A stretch of DNA of 62,000 bases from Symsagittifera roscoffensis (lineage: Eukaryota; Xenacoelomorpha; Acoela; Convolutidae): positions 74,330,349 through 74,392,348 of the forward strand of contig NC_087062.1 in assembly GCF_963678635.1 (NCBI RefSeq), read 5' to 3'. Positions 47,842-57,400 of this stretch are shown here, one piece after another. The notes under the pieces were generated by a model. That model saw only the letters and a program-made list of their open reading frames with translations, did not search any database and was not told the DNA's origin. Every line of letters begins with the position of its first letter. Positions within the stretch are counted from its first letter, which is position 1. A program made the translations under genes and the position numbers.

Positions 47842-49647
47842 TTAGTCGTCGGGGAAAAAACCGTGGGGGAAGATGTCGTGAATTAGTTCTGAAGTTGTTA
47901 GTAGTTTAGCTAAGATGCGGATGATATTTTTAGTCTGAAGCAGTGGCCAAAGCAATTGGAGTGCCTTGATAGTGGTTAGTTCTTCAGTGCCAACTGCAAA
48001 CTCATAAGGTGTGTTTTGGATTAGATTATATAATTTGTGATTGAATTTAGTGTTGTGGATGAATTCTAAAATTGGGATTTCTATAGGTTGTACAAACTCG
48101 TGCGGGATAAGGAAGGGTCGGGATTCTTCGGCGTTGAAGGTCTTGGTGATGGGACAGAAGATGTACATTTGGGTTATGGGATCATAATTGCGAAGAATAC
48201 CATGAAGGTTAGTATCTTTAATGCAATATGTGAAATTTAGGAAAAATGGTGAAGTGTATTTGGAATTAATGAATTGAAAGCGATGGTGTGGTTGTCTAGA
48301 GGGTGTGTGTAGGTCAAAGTGATTTTGGATGAAGCGGTAATAACTATATGTGTGGGTTTGTTTAGTGCGCAACATAATATCGTGTGAGCAGTGTAAATCT
48401 CTTTCGTGTGGTGCAAGGAAATGAAAGGTTAGTGAAAATATTTGGAAGCGTTCTTTAAAACTTTCGTATGCTTGTGTGGCTGTTAGTGCTTCTGAAATAA
48501 TGTGATCAAACTTTCGGTCGAAGATGTTTAGTGTAAATATATATGGTGTCTTGATGAAAAATTTCTCGGTAATTTGTGGATTAGCGAAGCGATCGTCGTC
48601 TAAGAATTGATCTTGGTTAGCTCTGATGATGTTGTGATCATAGTATTCGAGTGTATATTCGTTAGCTCTAGGTGCAGTGTGTGTTTTTAGTGATTTTTTA
48701 TATCCAACGTAAGTAAATTGTCTAGCGGTTAGTGGTGTAGTGAGTCGATATAGCATGTCCGTATTTCGCTCTATATCGATGTGAGTGTTAGATAATGGTA
48801 AGCAAAGAGGGTTAGTAAAATGATAATATGAGGTCCAAGAGAGAGTGGGCATTAAAACGTATTCATCTACGAAGTTGCGTGTTTCGTTAGTGTCGTGGGG
48901 GGTGTTTAAGGTGTATTGTGGGAATGAGGGTAAGGTGATGGCTAAAAATTCTTTTGTGTTAGTATGCTTGGGGTGGTTGATGTATTCACGGGCTGTTCCT
49001 GGTTTTGCTGGGAAAGGATGGTTGGGGAACTTTCTTTTAAAAGTGCGGTAAGCTCTATTAGTGTTGAGTGAAGATTCAGTGGATGTGGATGATGGTGCTA
49101 ATGATTCAGTATAATTTGAAGAGGGTGTAGGGGTAGGGGGGTTGGATGAATTTATTGTGGAGGAGATTTGGTTTATGGTTGGGGTATTAAGGTGGTAGGG
49201 TTGTTGTTGAAGGGTAATAAAATTATCTAGCTCTGGGGAGATTCGGGGGGTGTCTGGAGAATGAGATGATTGGTCAGAATGGTATGAGGAGTAGGTTGGG
49301 GTAACTTGGGAAGCATAAGAGGGTGTGGGGGTGATTGGGTCAGGGTTATTGGATAATATGGGTTGAAAAGGGGGTTGAGAAAAATTAGAAGAGTTATGAA
49401 AATTATTGGATGGGGATGGTTCTGAGTCGGCAAATTCATCGGGGGTTTCAATATTCGGGTTATTGAGTTGTGAGATGGAATATAAAACTGAGATGTGTGA
49501 ATTAGTATCGGAATTCATGCCTGATGTTACATTACTAGATGGAAAATCGGGTGGCGGAAAAGCAAAAAGTGGTATTATTGGGATTGGGGAGGTAAGATTG
49601 GTTGGGTGGGAATTTGATCGGTGTAGTGATCCAAGTTGGCGGCTCAT
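47842..49647 (-). CDS. ORF601, unknown protein of the retroelement
   Basis: 601 codons, unbroken. Residues 1 to about 200 are rich in S, P, T and N and probably disordered. Residues about 205-601 look folded, with many aromatic residues and no obvious membrane segment. A basic stretch (RTFKRKFPNH) marks the junction. No domain recognised. The ATG lies inside ATGA, so it overlaps the last bases of the envelope ORF by 4 nt, suggesting stop-restart translation on the same RNA. It has no signal peptide. Because it sits after env it is an accessory gene; a structural (matrix-like), RNA-binding or host-modulating role are all open. Codon and strand bias match the rest of the element, so it has belonged to the element for a long time. 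A splice donor follows its stop immediately. Confidence 0.8.
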   Translation of the reverse strand: MSRQLGSLHRSNSHPTNLTSPIPIIPLFAFPPPDFPSSNVTSGMNSDTNSHISVLYSISQLNNPNIETPDEFADSEPSPSNNFHNSSNFSQPPFQPILSNNPDPITPTPSYASQVTPTYSSYHSDQSSHSPDTPRISPELDNFITLQQQPYHLNTPTINQISSTINSSNPPTPTPSSNYTESLAPSSTSTESSLNTNRAYRTFKRKFPNHPFPAKPGTAREYINHPKHTNTKEFLAITLPSFPQYTLNTPHDTNETRNFVDEYVLMPTLSWTSYYHFTNPLCLPLSNTHIDIERNTDMLYRLTTPLTARQFTYVGYKKSLKTHTAPRANEYTLEYYDHNIIRANQDQFLDDDRFANPQITEKFFIKTPYIFTLNIFDRKFDHIISEALTATQAYESFKERFQIFSLTFHFLAPHERDLHCSHDIMLRTKQTHTYSYYRFIQNHFDLHTPSRQPHHRFQFINSKYTSPFFLNFTYCIKDTNLHGILRNYDPITQMYIFCPITKTFNAEESRPFLIPHEFVQPIEIPILEFIHNTKFNHKLYNLIQNTPYEFAVGTEELTTIKALQLLWPLLQTKNIIRILAKLLTTSELIHDIFPHGFFPDD

Positions 49648-52262
49648 CGTGGGCTAAAAAAATGATTATTTTGAGACTGAAAAGCGGTGGTATGGGGTTG
49701 TTCAATAATTTGTTCATAAGTATTATCATCTTGTGACTGGTGTGTCATTATATGTTGGATGGGACTTTGTGATGTGGTGAGTCGAAAATTTGGATTATGT
49801 GTGATGGCTAAATTTCGAAAATTTCGTGGGACTAGGGATAGTGGATGGTTATTTGGTAGGGGTGGTAATTGTGGTGCCGTTGGCGTTATGTCTACATTGT
49901 TATGTTCTTCGTCGTATGTATTTTGTCGTGTTGTTATTTTTGTGTTATATTCTTTTATTTGTGCGTCTAAAAGAATTTTGTTTATAGATGTAGAAAAGAT
50001 TCCAAAAAATCCTGCAAAGAGTATGCGTGCTACACTTGCTTGTCGATTGACCTGTGTGTGTATAGCACATGTGTTGTAGATTCCTTTTAAAAGTGAGAAA
50101 AGAAATCCAATAAAGTTAAACATTGCGTATAAAATAGTCAATTTTTCTAAGATGTAGTAGGGCCATCCTAGAAAATCGAGGATCTCATTTTTGAGTGTAA
50201 CAAAGCTAAAAATGTTAATTGGTGATATATCTTGGGGACGGTATTTTTCACCGTTTAGATATATATAATCTTTAATGTCTTTAAAATATCCGCTATAGTC
50301 TTGCGTGTAGATATCGGCAAATCCTGCGGTTTCTGCAAGTTTGCGTAAATTTTGGTCTATTGATTGTCTTTGTATAGTGTCCATTTGTGTTAATAATTCT
50401 TGGAATTGTTGTGTTCTAATGTGATGTTGAATATCTGATTTTGAATAGATTCCTATTGATTGTAAGTCTATTTTTGGGTTTCGAGCAATAGCGCGAATGC
50501 TTTCTGGTGAAAATTTTTTGAGTGATTGCATTAATGTGGGATATGGAGTGAGAAGATAATATTTATTTTCATCAGGGTTTAGTTGTACTACATTGTGGCT
50601 GTTTTCTGATCCACATGGGACTGCGGTATCCCAGAAATAGGTTCTTCGTGAAAGTGTATCCACGAAATGTACTTTATTCTTATAAAAGATAGGGATTCTT
50701 TTATAACATCGTTTATCTTCAAAAACGTATAGTGGTGATACTTTTTTAGTACAAGTATAAAACCATAAGATGTTTCCTTCATAGTCTAAAAAATTTGATC
50801 TATTTCCAGATAATAAGTATCCTGCATAGGGTATTTTTAATACTGCTAGTGCAAGTGATTGTAATATTTGTGTTCGTTCTAATTCGCATAGGTGGTGTAG
50901 TGTTTCTAATTCGGAGAGTGACATTTCTTGAAAAATTCGGCTAATTGTATAATCTAGTTTCATATCTAAATGAATATCATAGTGGATATTACTGAAATAT
51001 GTAGTATTCATTAGTGATAATTCTTGTAAGCGTGTGCTTCTGGTGTCATGGGGTTTTAGATGTCCACCAGGTTGTCCGTTGCTTTTTTCAAAATTAACTG
51101 GTATATAGGATGTTCCTTCGTTTAGAGGATGACCTGTGGCATATGGGTCGATTTTTACTTTTCCAGTGGTCATGTCGAATCCTTTTTCGTATTCAACTAA
51201 TTTTTCAGAGTATTGTGTTCTGTGAAGTGGATTCCTGTATTTACATGCAAGTTCTGTTTCTTGATATATTTGAAAACGTGTCAATTTATTTTCTATATTG
51301 TCTATGTTTCTAAAATTAGAACTTAGTTTTCGTGATGGATGGACTTGTTCATATGGAATTGATTGTATAAAATATTTTTCGTGAAATTTTATCATACGAG
51401 CGTGTATTTTTGCTACTTGAAATGTTGTACATGTATCTTCGGGGAACCAAACAATTGTTGCTTGTGTTCTCGTTGTAGGGTCGCAATAACCTTGATCATT
51501 TTTACAAGGTAATCGGATTCCTTGATAGATCATTGTATTATCTGATAAATCTCGTGTTAGTTGTATTTTTTCGAGTTGTATTTTCCAATCGAAAAACATT
51601 ATTTCTTGGTATCCTTTATCTTTTGTGTCTGCTTTGCAGTTTGATGGGTCATTTATACCAATGTGTGGTATCCAATGTTTATCGTGTAGGTCATAGGTTA
51701 ATCGTCCGTGTGCGCCGTTATACGGGTATTTTTCGTCTAGTTTTATATGTCCTTGGTGTCTTTCAAGTTGTGATTGATGTACAGAGTCTGGAAAAACTTG
51801 AAAATTAACTAACTTTCTAGCGGAGTTTTTATTTTGTGTGATGTTTAGTCTAAGTAATTCATTTTTACAATCGTCGGGATTGAGATGTAAAAGACGTTCT
51901 ATATTGCTTTGATAGAATGATTCATGGTCAAGTCGGTTTTTGTTTCCATTCGAGACTTGTGAACAATGTACTTTCTTTTCGGAGAATGTTGCTGTGAATT
52001 TATAACCTGTAACTGTTGTTGCTCGGGCTTTTGAATAGAGTGTTGCTATTACATCTGTGGTTTCTATAGCTTGTGATTCTGTTTCACATTGTGATACTTG
52101 ATTTATTGCATATTTATGTAGTGTTTTTTGTTCATTTTCTTCACAATCGTAATGTGTTACTAATAAATCTTGTGGTCCTGGACGAGGGGAAGGGTTTATG
52201 TTTTGATTTGAGATTACTAGAAAAAGGAGTTGGAGAAAAATTAATAATTTTAGAATATACAT
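49644..52262 (-). CDS. env: Envelope-like glycoprotein of the retroelement
   Basis: 872 codons, unbroken. Residues 1-19 form a signal peptide (KLLIFLQLLFLVIS core). The ectodomain has 13 cysteines (40, 59, 100, 132, 209, 253, 260, 278, 340, 459, 504, 519, 550) and sequons at 140, 419 and 487. Residues 708-728 (LTILYAMFNFIGFLFSLLKGI) form a membrane anchor, and a second hydrophobic stretch lies at 744-761. The tail carries PTAP (794-797), a Tsg101-binding late motif, and YEQI (849-852), a YxxPhi sorting signal. This is the layout of a type I viral fusion glycoprotein. The spacing of conserved Cys and aromatic residues recalls class III glycoproteins of chuvirus-like viruses that invertebrate LTR elements have captured, but that is an impression only. 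The ATG overlaps the end of the 378-codon frame by 13 nt. Expected role: cell-to-cell spread. No RxxR furin-type site is obvious. Confidence 0.75.
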   Translation of the reverse strand: MYILKLLIFLQLLFLVISNQNINPSPRPGPQDLLVTHYDCEENEQKTLHKYAINQVSQCETESQAIETTDVIATLYSKARATTVTGYKFTATFSEKKVHCSQVSNGNKNRLDHESFYQSNIERLLHLNPDDCKNELLRLNITQNKNSARKLVNFQVFPDSVHQSQLERHQGHIKLDEKYPYNGAHGRLTYDLHDKHWIPHIGINDPSNCKADTKDKGYQEIMFFDWKIQLEKIQLTRDLSDNTMIYQGIRLPCKNDQGYCDPTTRTQATIVWFPEDTCTTFQVAKIHARMIKFHEKYFIQSIPYEQVHPSRKLSSNFRNIDNIENKLTRFQIYQETELACKYRNPLHRTQYSEKLVEYEKGFDMTTGKVKIDPYATGHPLNEGTSYIPVNFEKSNGQPGGHLKPHDTRSTRLQELSLMNTTYFSNIHYDIHLDMKLDYTISRIFQEMSLSELETLHHLCELERTQILQSLALAVLKIPYAGYLLSGNRSNFLDYEGNILWFYTCTKKVSPLYVFEDKRCYKRIPIFYKNKVHFVDTLSRRTYFWDTAVPCGSENSHNVVQLNPDENKYYLLTPYPTLMQSLKKFSPESIRAIARNPKIDLQSIGIYSKSDIQHHIRTQQFQELLTQMDTIQRQSIDQNLRKLAETAGFADIYTQDYSGYFKDIKDYIYLNGEKYRPQDISPINIFSFVTLKNEILDFLGWPYYILEKLTILYAMFNFIGFLFSLLKGIYNTCAIHTQVNRQASVARILFAGFFGIFSTSINKILLDAQIKEYNTKITTRQNTYDEEHNNVDITPTAPQLPPLPNNHPLSLVPRNFRNLAITHNPNFRLTTSQSPIQHIMTHQSQDDNTYEQIIEQPHTTAFQSQNNHFFSPR

Positions 52263-53386
52263 GTGTATGATAATCCTGAGTATGGATTATAAAATGTAAT
52301 GTAGCCAATTGTGTTTTTGGTATATCTGTCGTATTTGTATATTACTTCAGTAGTTATAAACGGTGGTGGTAGTGATTGAGCTGTTATGTTAGGTGGATTT
52401 AATGGGTAGGGATGTTGGGTAATATTATTTAACTTAACTGTGATTTCAAACTTTAATTGTAAACTGTTTTGTTGGAGTATTTGAATATTGTGATCACGGA
52501 TATCGTTGTGAATATCTTGGCGATATTGTAATCTATTAAGTGCCCAGTTATGAAGGCGGTTACTTTCTTGATGTTGTCCAAATAGTGGTGGAGGTGCTGT
52601 AAATGTATTCCAATCTAGTCTTAAAGGAATATTTATTGATGATTGTTCTCGATATCTGGCGTCGAGATTATTTGGAAAATTTAAGTTAAAGGGTGGTGGT
52701 GAAAACTGGCTTATTGATGGTGTTGATGGTAGTGATAATGTTTCTGGTAGTGATGAGGATGTTGTTGTATCCGTAGAAATATCTATGGGGTCATTGACTA
52801 AATTTGGTTCACCTTGTGTAAATGAATGTGTAGTCCAATATGGGAATCGTGATGTTTGGTTTGTGGGGTTGAAAGGATTTTCACGTATTTGCTCAGATGT
52901 TGGTGTTGAACCTAAGTAATCTGATGGTAGGCTTGAGGTGCTACGTTGTGAAAGAAGCGTAGGGGTTTCTGGTAATATACCAATGGGGTTTTCTGGAGTG
53001 TTTTGTGATGGGGATTGAGGTATATCAAAATGAACTCGGGGAGTTTGAAAATTTCTGTTTCGTCGAGGATGTATAATTTGTCTATTTATTTCGACTGTAT
53101 TTTGGTTTTGACTAGAATTTTTTATTCTACTTAGTTCTTGTGGTAGTGTTGGGTATAGGTTATATGTTGGTTCGCTTAAAGGTGCTTGTCGTTGAACTGG
53201 TTCTAGTGGTTCTGATAAACGAGCATGTCGTTCTTCAAAAGTGTATGGATTGTCTTGAAAAGAAATTCGTGTAGATGTTTGAGGATTTTGAGTAATTGAA
53301 GGTGGTGTTGGGTTATCTTGGGATGATGTCGGTGAAGACTGATTCTGTGACTGTTGGGTAGCAATTTTTGATGGATTTTTGAATTG
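52250..53386 (-). CDS. 378-codon frame with no ATG (retroelement ORF of unknown function)
   Basis: Open from just after TAA (53389-53387) to TAA (52252-52250). There is no ATG, TTG or CTG codon anywhere in frame, so an ordinary scan misses it. The product is rich in S, T, P, Q and N up to about residue 240, with proline clusters (SPPPF, APPPLF, LPPPF). It then becomes more structured (RLDWNTF, NRLHNWALNRLQYRQDIHND, EVIYKYDRY, YITFYNPYSG). Composition and strand bias match its neighbours, and its length without stops in AT-rich DNA argues for selection. It must be reached by splicing (AG acceptors such as CTACCCAACAG near 53350), frameshifting or non-ATG initiation. It overlaps the env start by 13 nt. 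No family recognised. Confidence 0.7.
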   Translation of the reverse strand, partial: QFKNPSKIATQQSQNQSSPTSSQDNPTPPSITQNPQTSTRISFQDNPYTFEERHARLSEPLEPVQRQAPLSEPTYNLYPTLPQELSRIKNSSQNQNTVEINRQIIHPRRNRNFQTPRVHFDIPQSPSQNTPENPIGILPETPTLLSQRSTSSLPSDYLGSTPTSEQIRENPFNPTNQTSRFPYWTTHSFTQGEPNLVNDPIDISTDTTTSSSLPETLSLPSTPSISQFSPPPFNLNFPNNLDARYREQSSINIPLRLDWNTFTAPPPLFGQHQESNRLHNWALNRLQYRQDIHNDIRDHNIQILQQNSLQLKFEITVKLNNITQHPYPLNPPNITAQSLPPPFITTEVIYKYDRYTKNTIGYITFYNPYSGLSYTCIF

Positions 53387-53391
53387 TTACT

Positions 53392-53580
53392 TTAGTGGGA
53401 AGGTTTATGTTTATTATAGTATTCTTCCAAAAAAAGAATTAGAAGGATTGTTGCTAGGGCAAATGTGAAGATTGCTTTCTTTATACATTTACATATTGTC
53501 AAAATGAGGGATGATAAAAATGTTATGAAAATTACAAACAATAAAAAAATATCGGTTCTACTGAAAATTGTTCGTATCAT
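53392..53580 (-). CDS. 62-aa double-membrane-span protein (retroelement)
   Basis: Two hydrophobic segments, residues 11-30 (IFLLFVIFITFLSSLILTIC) and 36-51 (AIFTFALATILLILFL), are separated by a short basic loop (KCIKK). The tail is charged. The ATG lies in an ATGA overlap with the stop of the 76-aa ORF. The size and two spans resemble viral small membrane proteins (viroporin-like), an inference from shape only. It ends three bases before the frame of the 378-codon ORF opens. Confidence 0.5.
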   Translation of the reverse strand: MIRTIFSRTDIFLLFVIFITFLSSLILTICKCIKKAIFTFALATILLILFLEEYYNKHKPSH

Positions 53581-53807
53581 TTAGACAAGTTATATGACTC
53601 GTACCTGTGGATGTAATCAAGGGTTTTGGAAAGTTGGAGGAATAGTTCGAGTATAGTGTAGAAAATTAAAAAAATGTTACAAAAAATGATTAGGATTATT
53701 AGAAAAGATTCAAGTATATCAAAAAGAAATATTATAAAGGTTTCAAGTATTGTAAAAAAATGTTTAAGATTTATGAGTATTTGAGTAACTGATTGAGAGA
53801 AGAGCAT
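53577..53807 (-). CDS. 76-aa hydrophobic protein (retroelement)
   Basis: Residues about 17-58 are almost continuously hydrophobic, with regularly spaced Glu/Asp (LETFIIFLFDILESFLIILII, then FCNIFLIFYTILELFLQL). One or two membrane helices are expected. The ATG directly follows the TAA of the upstream 50-codon frame in the same frame. The stop overlaps the ATG of the 62-aa ORF by ATGA. No homologue recognised. AT-rich DNA can yield hydrophobic frames by chance, but the tight ordered coupling with its neighbours supports a real gene. Confidence 0.45.
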   Translation of the reverse strand: MLFSQSVTQILINLKHFFTILETFIIFLFDILESFLIILIIFCNIFLIFYTILELFLQLSKTLDYIHRYESYNLSK

Positions 53808-53960
53808 TTAAGAAATGATCTCTTGGTCGAATATTTTTTGCTGTTTGAGGCGATTTTCTAGTGTGGTCGGATTATTTATTAGTTTTTTGACAAGTGGGTT
53901 GAGTTCTGTAAAAAATTGTTGGGGGCAATTTTCATGGTGACTGGGAGGTCGTCTTTTTCT
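53808..53960 (-). other. 50-codon frame without ATG upstream of the small membrane ORFs
   Basis: Reads RKRRPPSHHENCPQQFFTEL and then NPLVKKLINNPTTLENRLKQ, with a charged helical end, and stops TAA immediately before the ATG of the 76-aa ORF. A possible acceptor, CCTCCCAG, lies near its start (about 53941). Best explained as an exon of a spliced element RNA. Function unknown. Confidence 0.35.
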
Positions 53961-54404
53961 TTATTTTTGTTTGTCAAATGATCCGGGGTATGGTGAGATT
54001 TTTATACTTTAGGCTAATTAAAATGTTCATTTTGTTACTTTAGGCTAAGTTAACAAATTTGCTTTGGGGGTATTTGTGGTCTGAGTTGGGGAAATATTGT
54101 TGATCTTTGGGTTATTAGATAAGGGAGGGGTACGGTATTATGGTGATATTTATTTTAGTTGTCAAGTTGGAGTGGTTTGCTTATTTTTGACCTGGAGGTC
54201 GTAAAGTTATAGTTATAGATGTGCCTGGAGTTCTATATGATTCGTCTAATTGGTCTTAGTTTGAGTTAGAGAAAGTGACGGATTGGATGAATCCTATTGG
54301 TCTATTTTGAACTAGAATTATTACGTACTTGTCAGCATGTTATTTTGAAAAATGTAAATGAAAAATGTTTCGGAGGTTTCAAGATTGTGAAGCAAATGTT
54401 AAAA
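53961..54404 (-). other. Gap between pol and the accessory ORFs
   Basis: About 440 bp that keeps the element strand bias. TACTTTAGGCTAA occurs twice (about 54005 and 54036) and GGAGGTCGT twice (about 53945 and 54193). No ORF above 25 codons looks real. Splice acceptors for subgenomic RNAs would be expected here. Confidence 0.4.
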
Positions 54405-57400
54405 TTACTTTTGAAATTCTACTTTCTTTAAAATTTTAGATTGGGGGATGAATATTTTATAGTTTTTACGTGGTTGATTTCGGAGTCTTGTTGTTTTTCT
54501 ATTTTCTGATTTGTCGATTTGTTCTTGGGGTATTATTTGTTCGGTCATTTTTCTATTTTTTCTTTGTTTTGGGGATTCTTTATGGTTTTGTGTATTGTTT
54601 TTGGTGGCGATTGGTTTTGTGTTTTGATTTTCGGTGGGGTTATCATTTTGTTCTGTGTTTTTCAGATGTGGTTCATTTTGAATGATTTTTAATCCTGTGA
54701 AAGAATATAATTGAGTTAATTCGCGGAGTGCGTATTCTTTTGGGTAATAAGGTAATAGGTTGTTTCGATGTTGAACGATTTCTTTTTTGTTTGAGTCGGT
54801 AATTTTATATGTGACATCAGTGGGTTTTGCAATTATTTGGTATGGTCCTTTTCGAAGGGGTTGTAATTTTTTAGAAATTCCTTTTTGTGTATTAAAATTA
54901 GGTATTAAAACAAATGTTCCAATTTTTAATTCGGAGGCTGGTGTAAAACGTGAATTGATTTGTTCATTAATGTTTTGTCTTTGTAATAACTTTTTTGTTA
55001 TTTTTTGATAAATTTCATTGTGTTTTTTATCTCTATTTAGAATCCATTCGGTGTGTGTACCGGAGGCTAGTTTAAGAATTTGTGGGTGATGAAAATGATC
55101 TTCATCGTGTGTATGTAAAGGTAGGTTATAACAAATTGAGTCTTTATTTGGTTGACAATAACCTTGTGCGTTTTTATGAGAATTCGCTGTAAACATTATT
55201 GGTTTGCGTGGCTTTTGGTTAAAAACCATTTCGTATGGTGACATTCCTAAAGTTGTCGTAATTTGTGAATTATACGCTAAGGGAAATAATTTTACATCTG
55301 CTGACCATTCGGTATATTTTGTATCATTTCCGTTGATGATACATCTAAGATATTCTTGTAATGAACGGTTCATACCTTCGACTAAGCCGTTTGTCCAAGG
55401 TGCATGAGATGTACGTGGTTTGTGTTTAATGTTATATAAATGACATAGTGTGATAATTTCATTATTTATGAATTCTGTACCGTTGTCTGTAACTAAAATT
55501 TCTGGTAGTCCGAATTTTGCTATCCAGTGTTCATAGAGTGTTGTGTAAGCGTAATAAGCGTTACAATGTGGTACTGAGTTAAGTGCTACATAATGTGTAA
55601 ATGCGTCAACAATTACCATAATGTAGGAGTTTCCTTCTGATGAGGGTGAAATTGGTCCTTTAGTATCAAATGAGATACGATGATTAAAGTACAAACTTTG
55701 TCCTTTAAAATCTTGTTTTTGTGCTATTTGTTTTTGATTTGGGTAAGGTTTATTTAGTTGACATACTATACAGTCATTGCATAGTACTTTTATCCAAATT
55801 GGTGCATTTGGGAAATAAAAGTTTTGTATAAAATTTGAATATGTTTTTTCTGATCCAGAGTGTCCTTTAATATTTTGTGTATGTGAAATATTAAAAGCTA
55901 TAAGAATCATACTTAAAGGGAGACATGGAACTGTAGATTCATTCAGGTTATACTCTAAAAGGTCTGTATTTTCGTTAATTGTTGTGTTGTTAAATTTGCG
56001 AAAGTATCGGAGGAGTGTTTTGTTTCCTAGAATGGTTGAATCTGCTTTGATAGGTTTAGTTTTATATTTGTGCCATGATTTCAGTTGTCGAATTACTGGG
56101 TCAAGGTTTTGATATTGTTTCAGTGTTGAAATTGTAATTATTTCTGTTGGGGGGAGAAAAATGTTTTCGATTTCTAATTTAGATAAAGGTATTGTATCAA
56201 GTGGGTCATGGAGGTCAAAAACTTGATTTATTGTGTATTTTGAATCATTTGTTTGTGGTCCTGATAAATTTATTTTATCAGTTAAATCTTCTTTTTCAAT
56301 TAGTGGAAAATGGTCTTTCTTAGGCAGGTGTTGTTTTGTTCGTTTTTGTTGGGTGTTATTTTTTATCCATTGAGAATATGGGATTGGTTTGAAAGTTGAT
56401 GTTCCAAGTAAATCAACTTCATAATGATTATTTTGACAATCTAAATAAAGTGGGAAATGTTGTAAACTATTTATTTGTGATTGTTCAATATCAGTTTTTA
56501 CTGCATATTTGCATTCCAATCGGGGTGATGTTTCGTTTTCTGCAAGGTAGAATTTTATGTTTTTGGGTATTTCCACTGTTGTTTTTCGTGTAAGTAATTC
56601 AGGTGGTGTATTTCGACTTAAGGTGTCTGGTAATGCAAGATTTTTTCCTGCAGTCCAAACTATATGTAAGTTTGGAAATTTCATTAGAATTAGTTGAAAT
56701 CTGTAAACTCGGTGGTTTGGGTTAGATTTTTGTGTAAAGAGAAAGATGATTGGTTTATGGTCTGTGAATAAAACTGTTGGATGTTTTGATCCAAGTATCA
56801 GAAATTCATATTCTGTCAGTGTATATATTATGGCTGTACATTCTCTCATTAGAGTTGAGAGTCGTAGCTCTGCTTGAGTGAATAATCGAGAATTTGCTGA
56901 TATGAGGTTCATTTTATTTGTACCATTATGTGATTGTAATAGTGCTGCACCGATGCCAAAGTTCGAAGCATCGCACATTGCATAAAATGGTTGATTTGAA
57001 TCTGGAATTGTGTTTGAAATTTGTTCAGTTAAAAGTTTCTTTACTTCTTCAAATCGTGTTTGATGTTCTGTGTTCCATTCAAAATTATTTTGTTGTCTAA
57101 GGATGTTATAAAATGGTCGTAGATATAATTGCATTTTATAAACATATTTACTTAAAAAGTTTAACATTCCAAGAAATTCTTGGATTTTCTTTTTATTTGT
57201 TGGTGGTTGAAGTTTTTGAATAGCGTCAATGCGTGATTTCAATGGAGTGATTGTTTTTCTTTCTATATTATGTCCTAAGAATTTAACTCTTGTCAAAAAG
57301 AAGTGTGATTTATCGGGGGCGGCCTTCAGATTTTCGTTCTGAAGTATTTGGTGATATTTTTCTAAAACATTGAACATCTCGTCTTTTGTTTGTGATTGCA

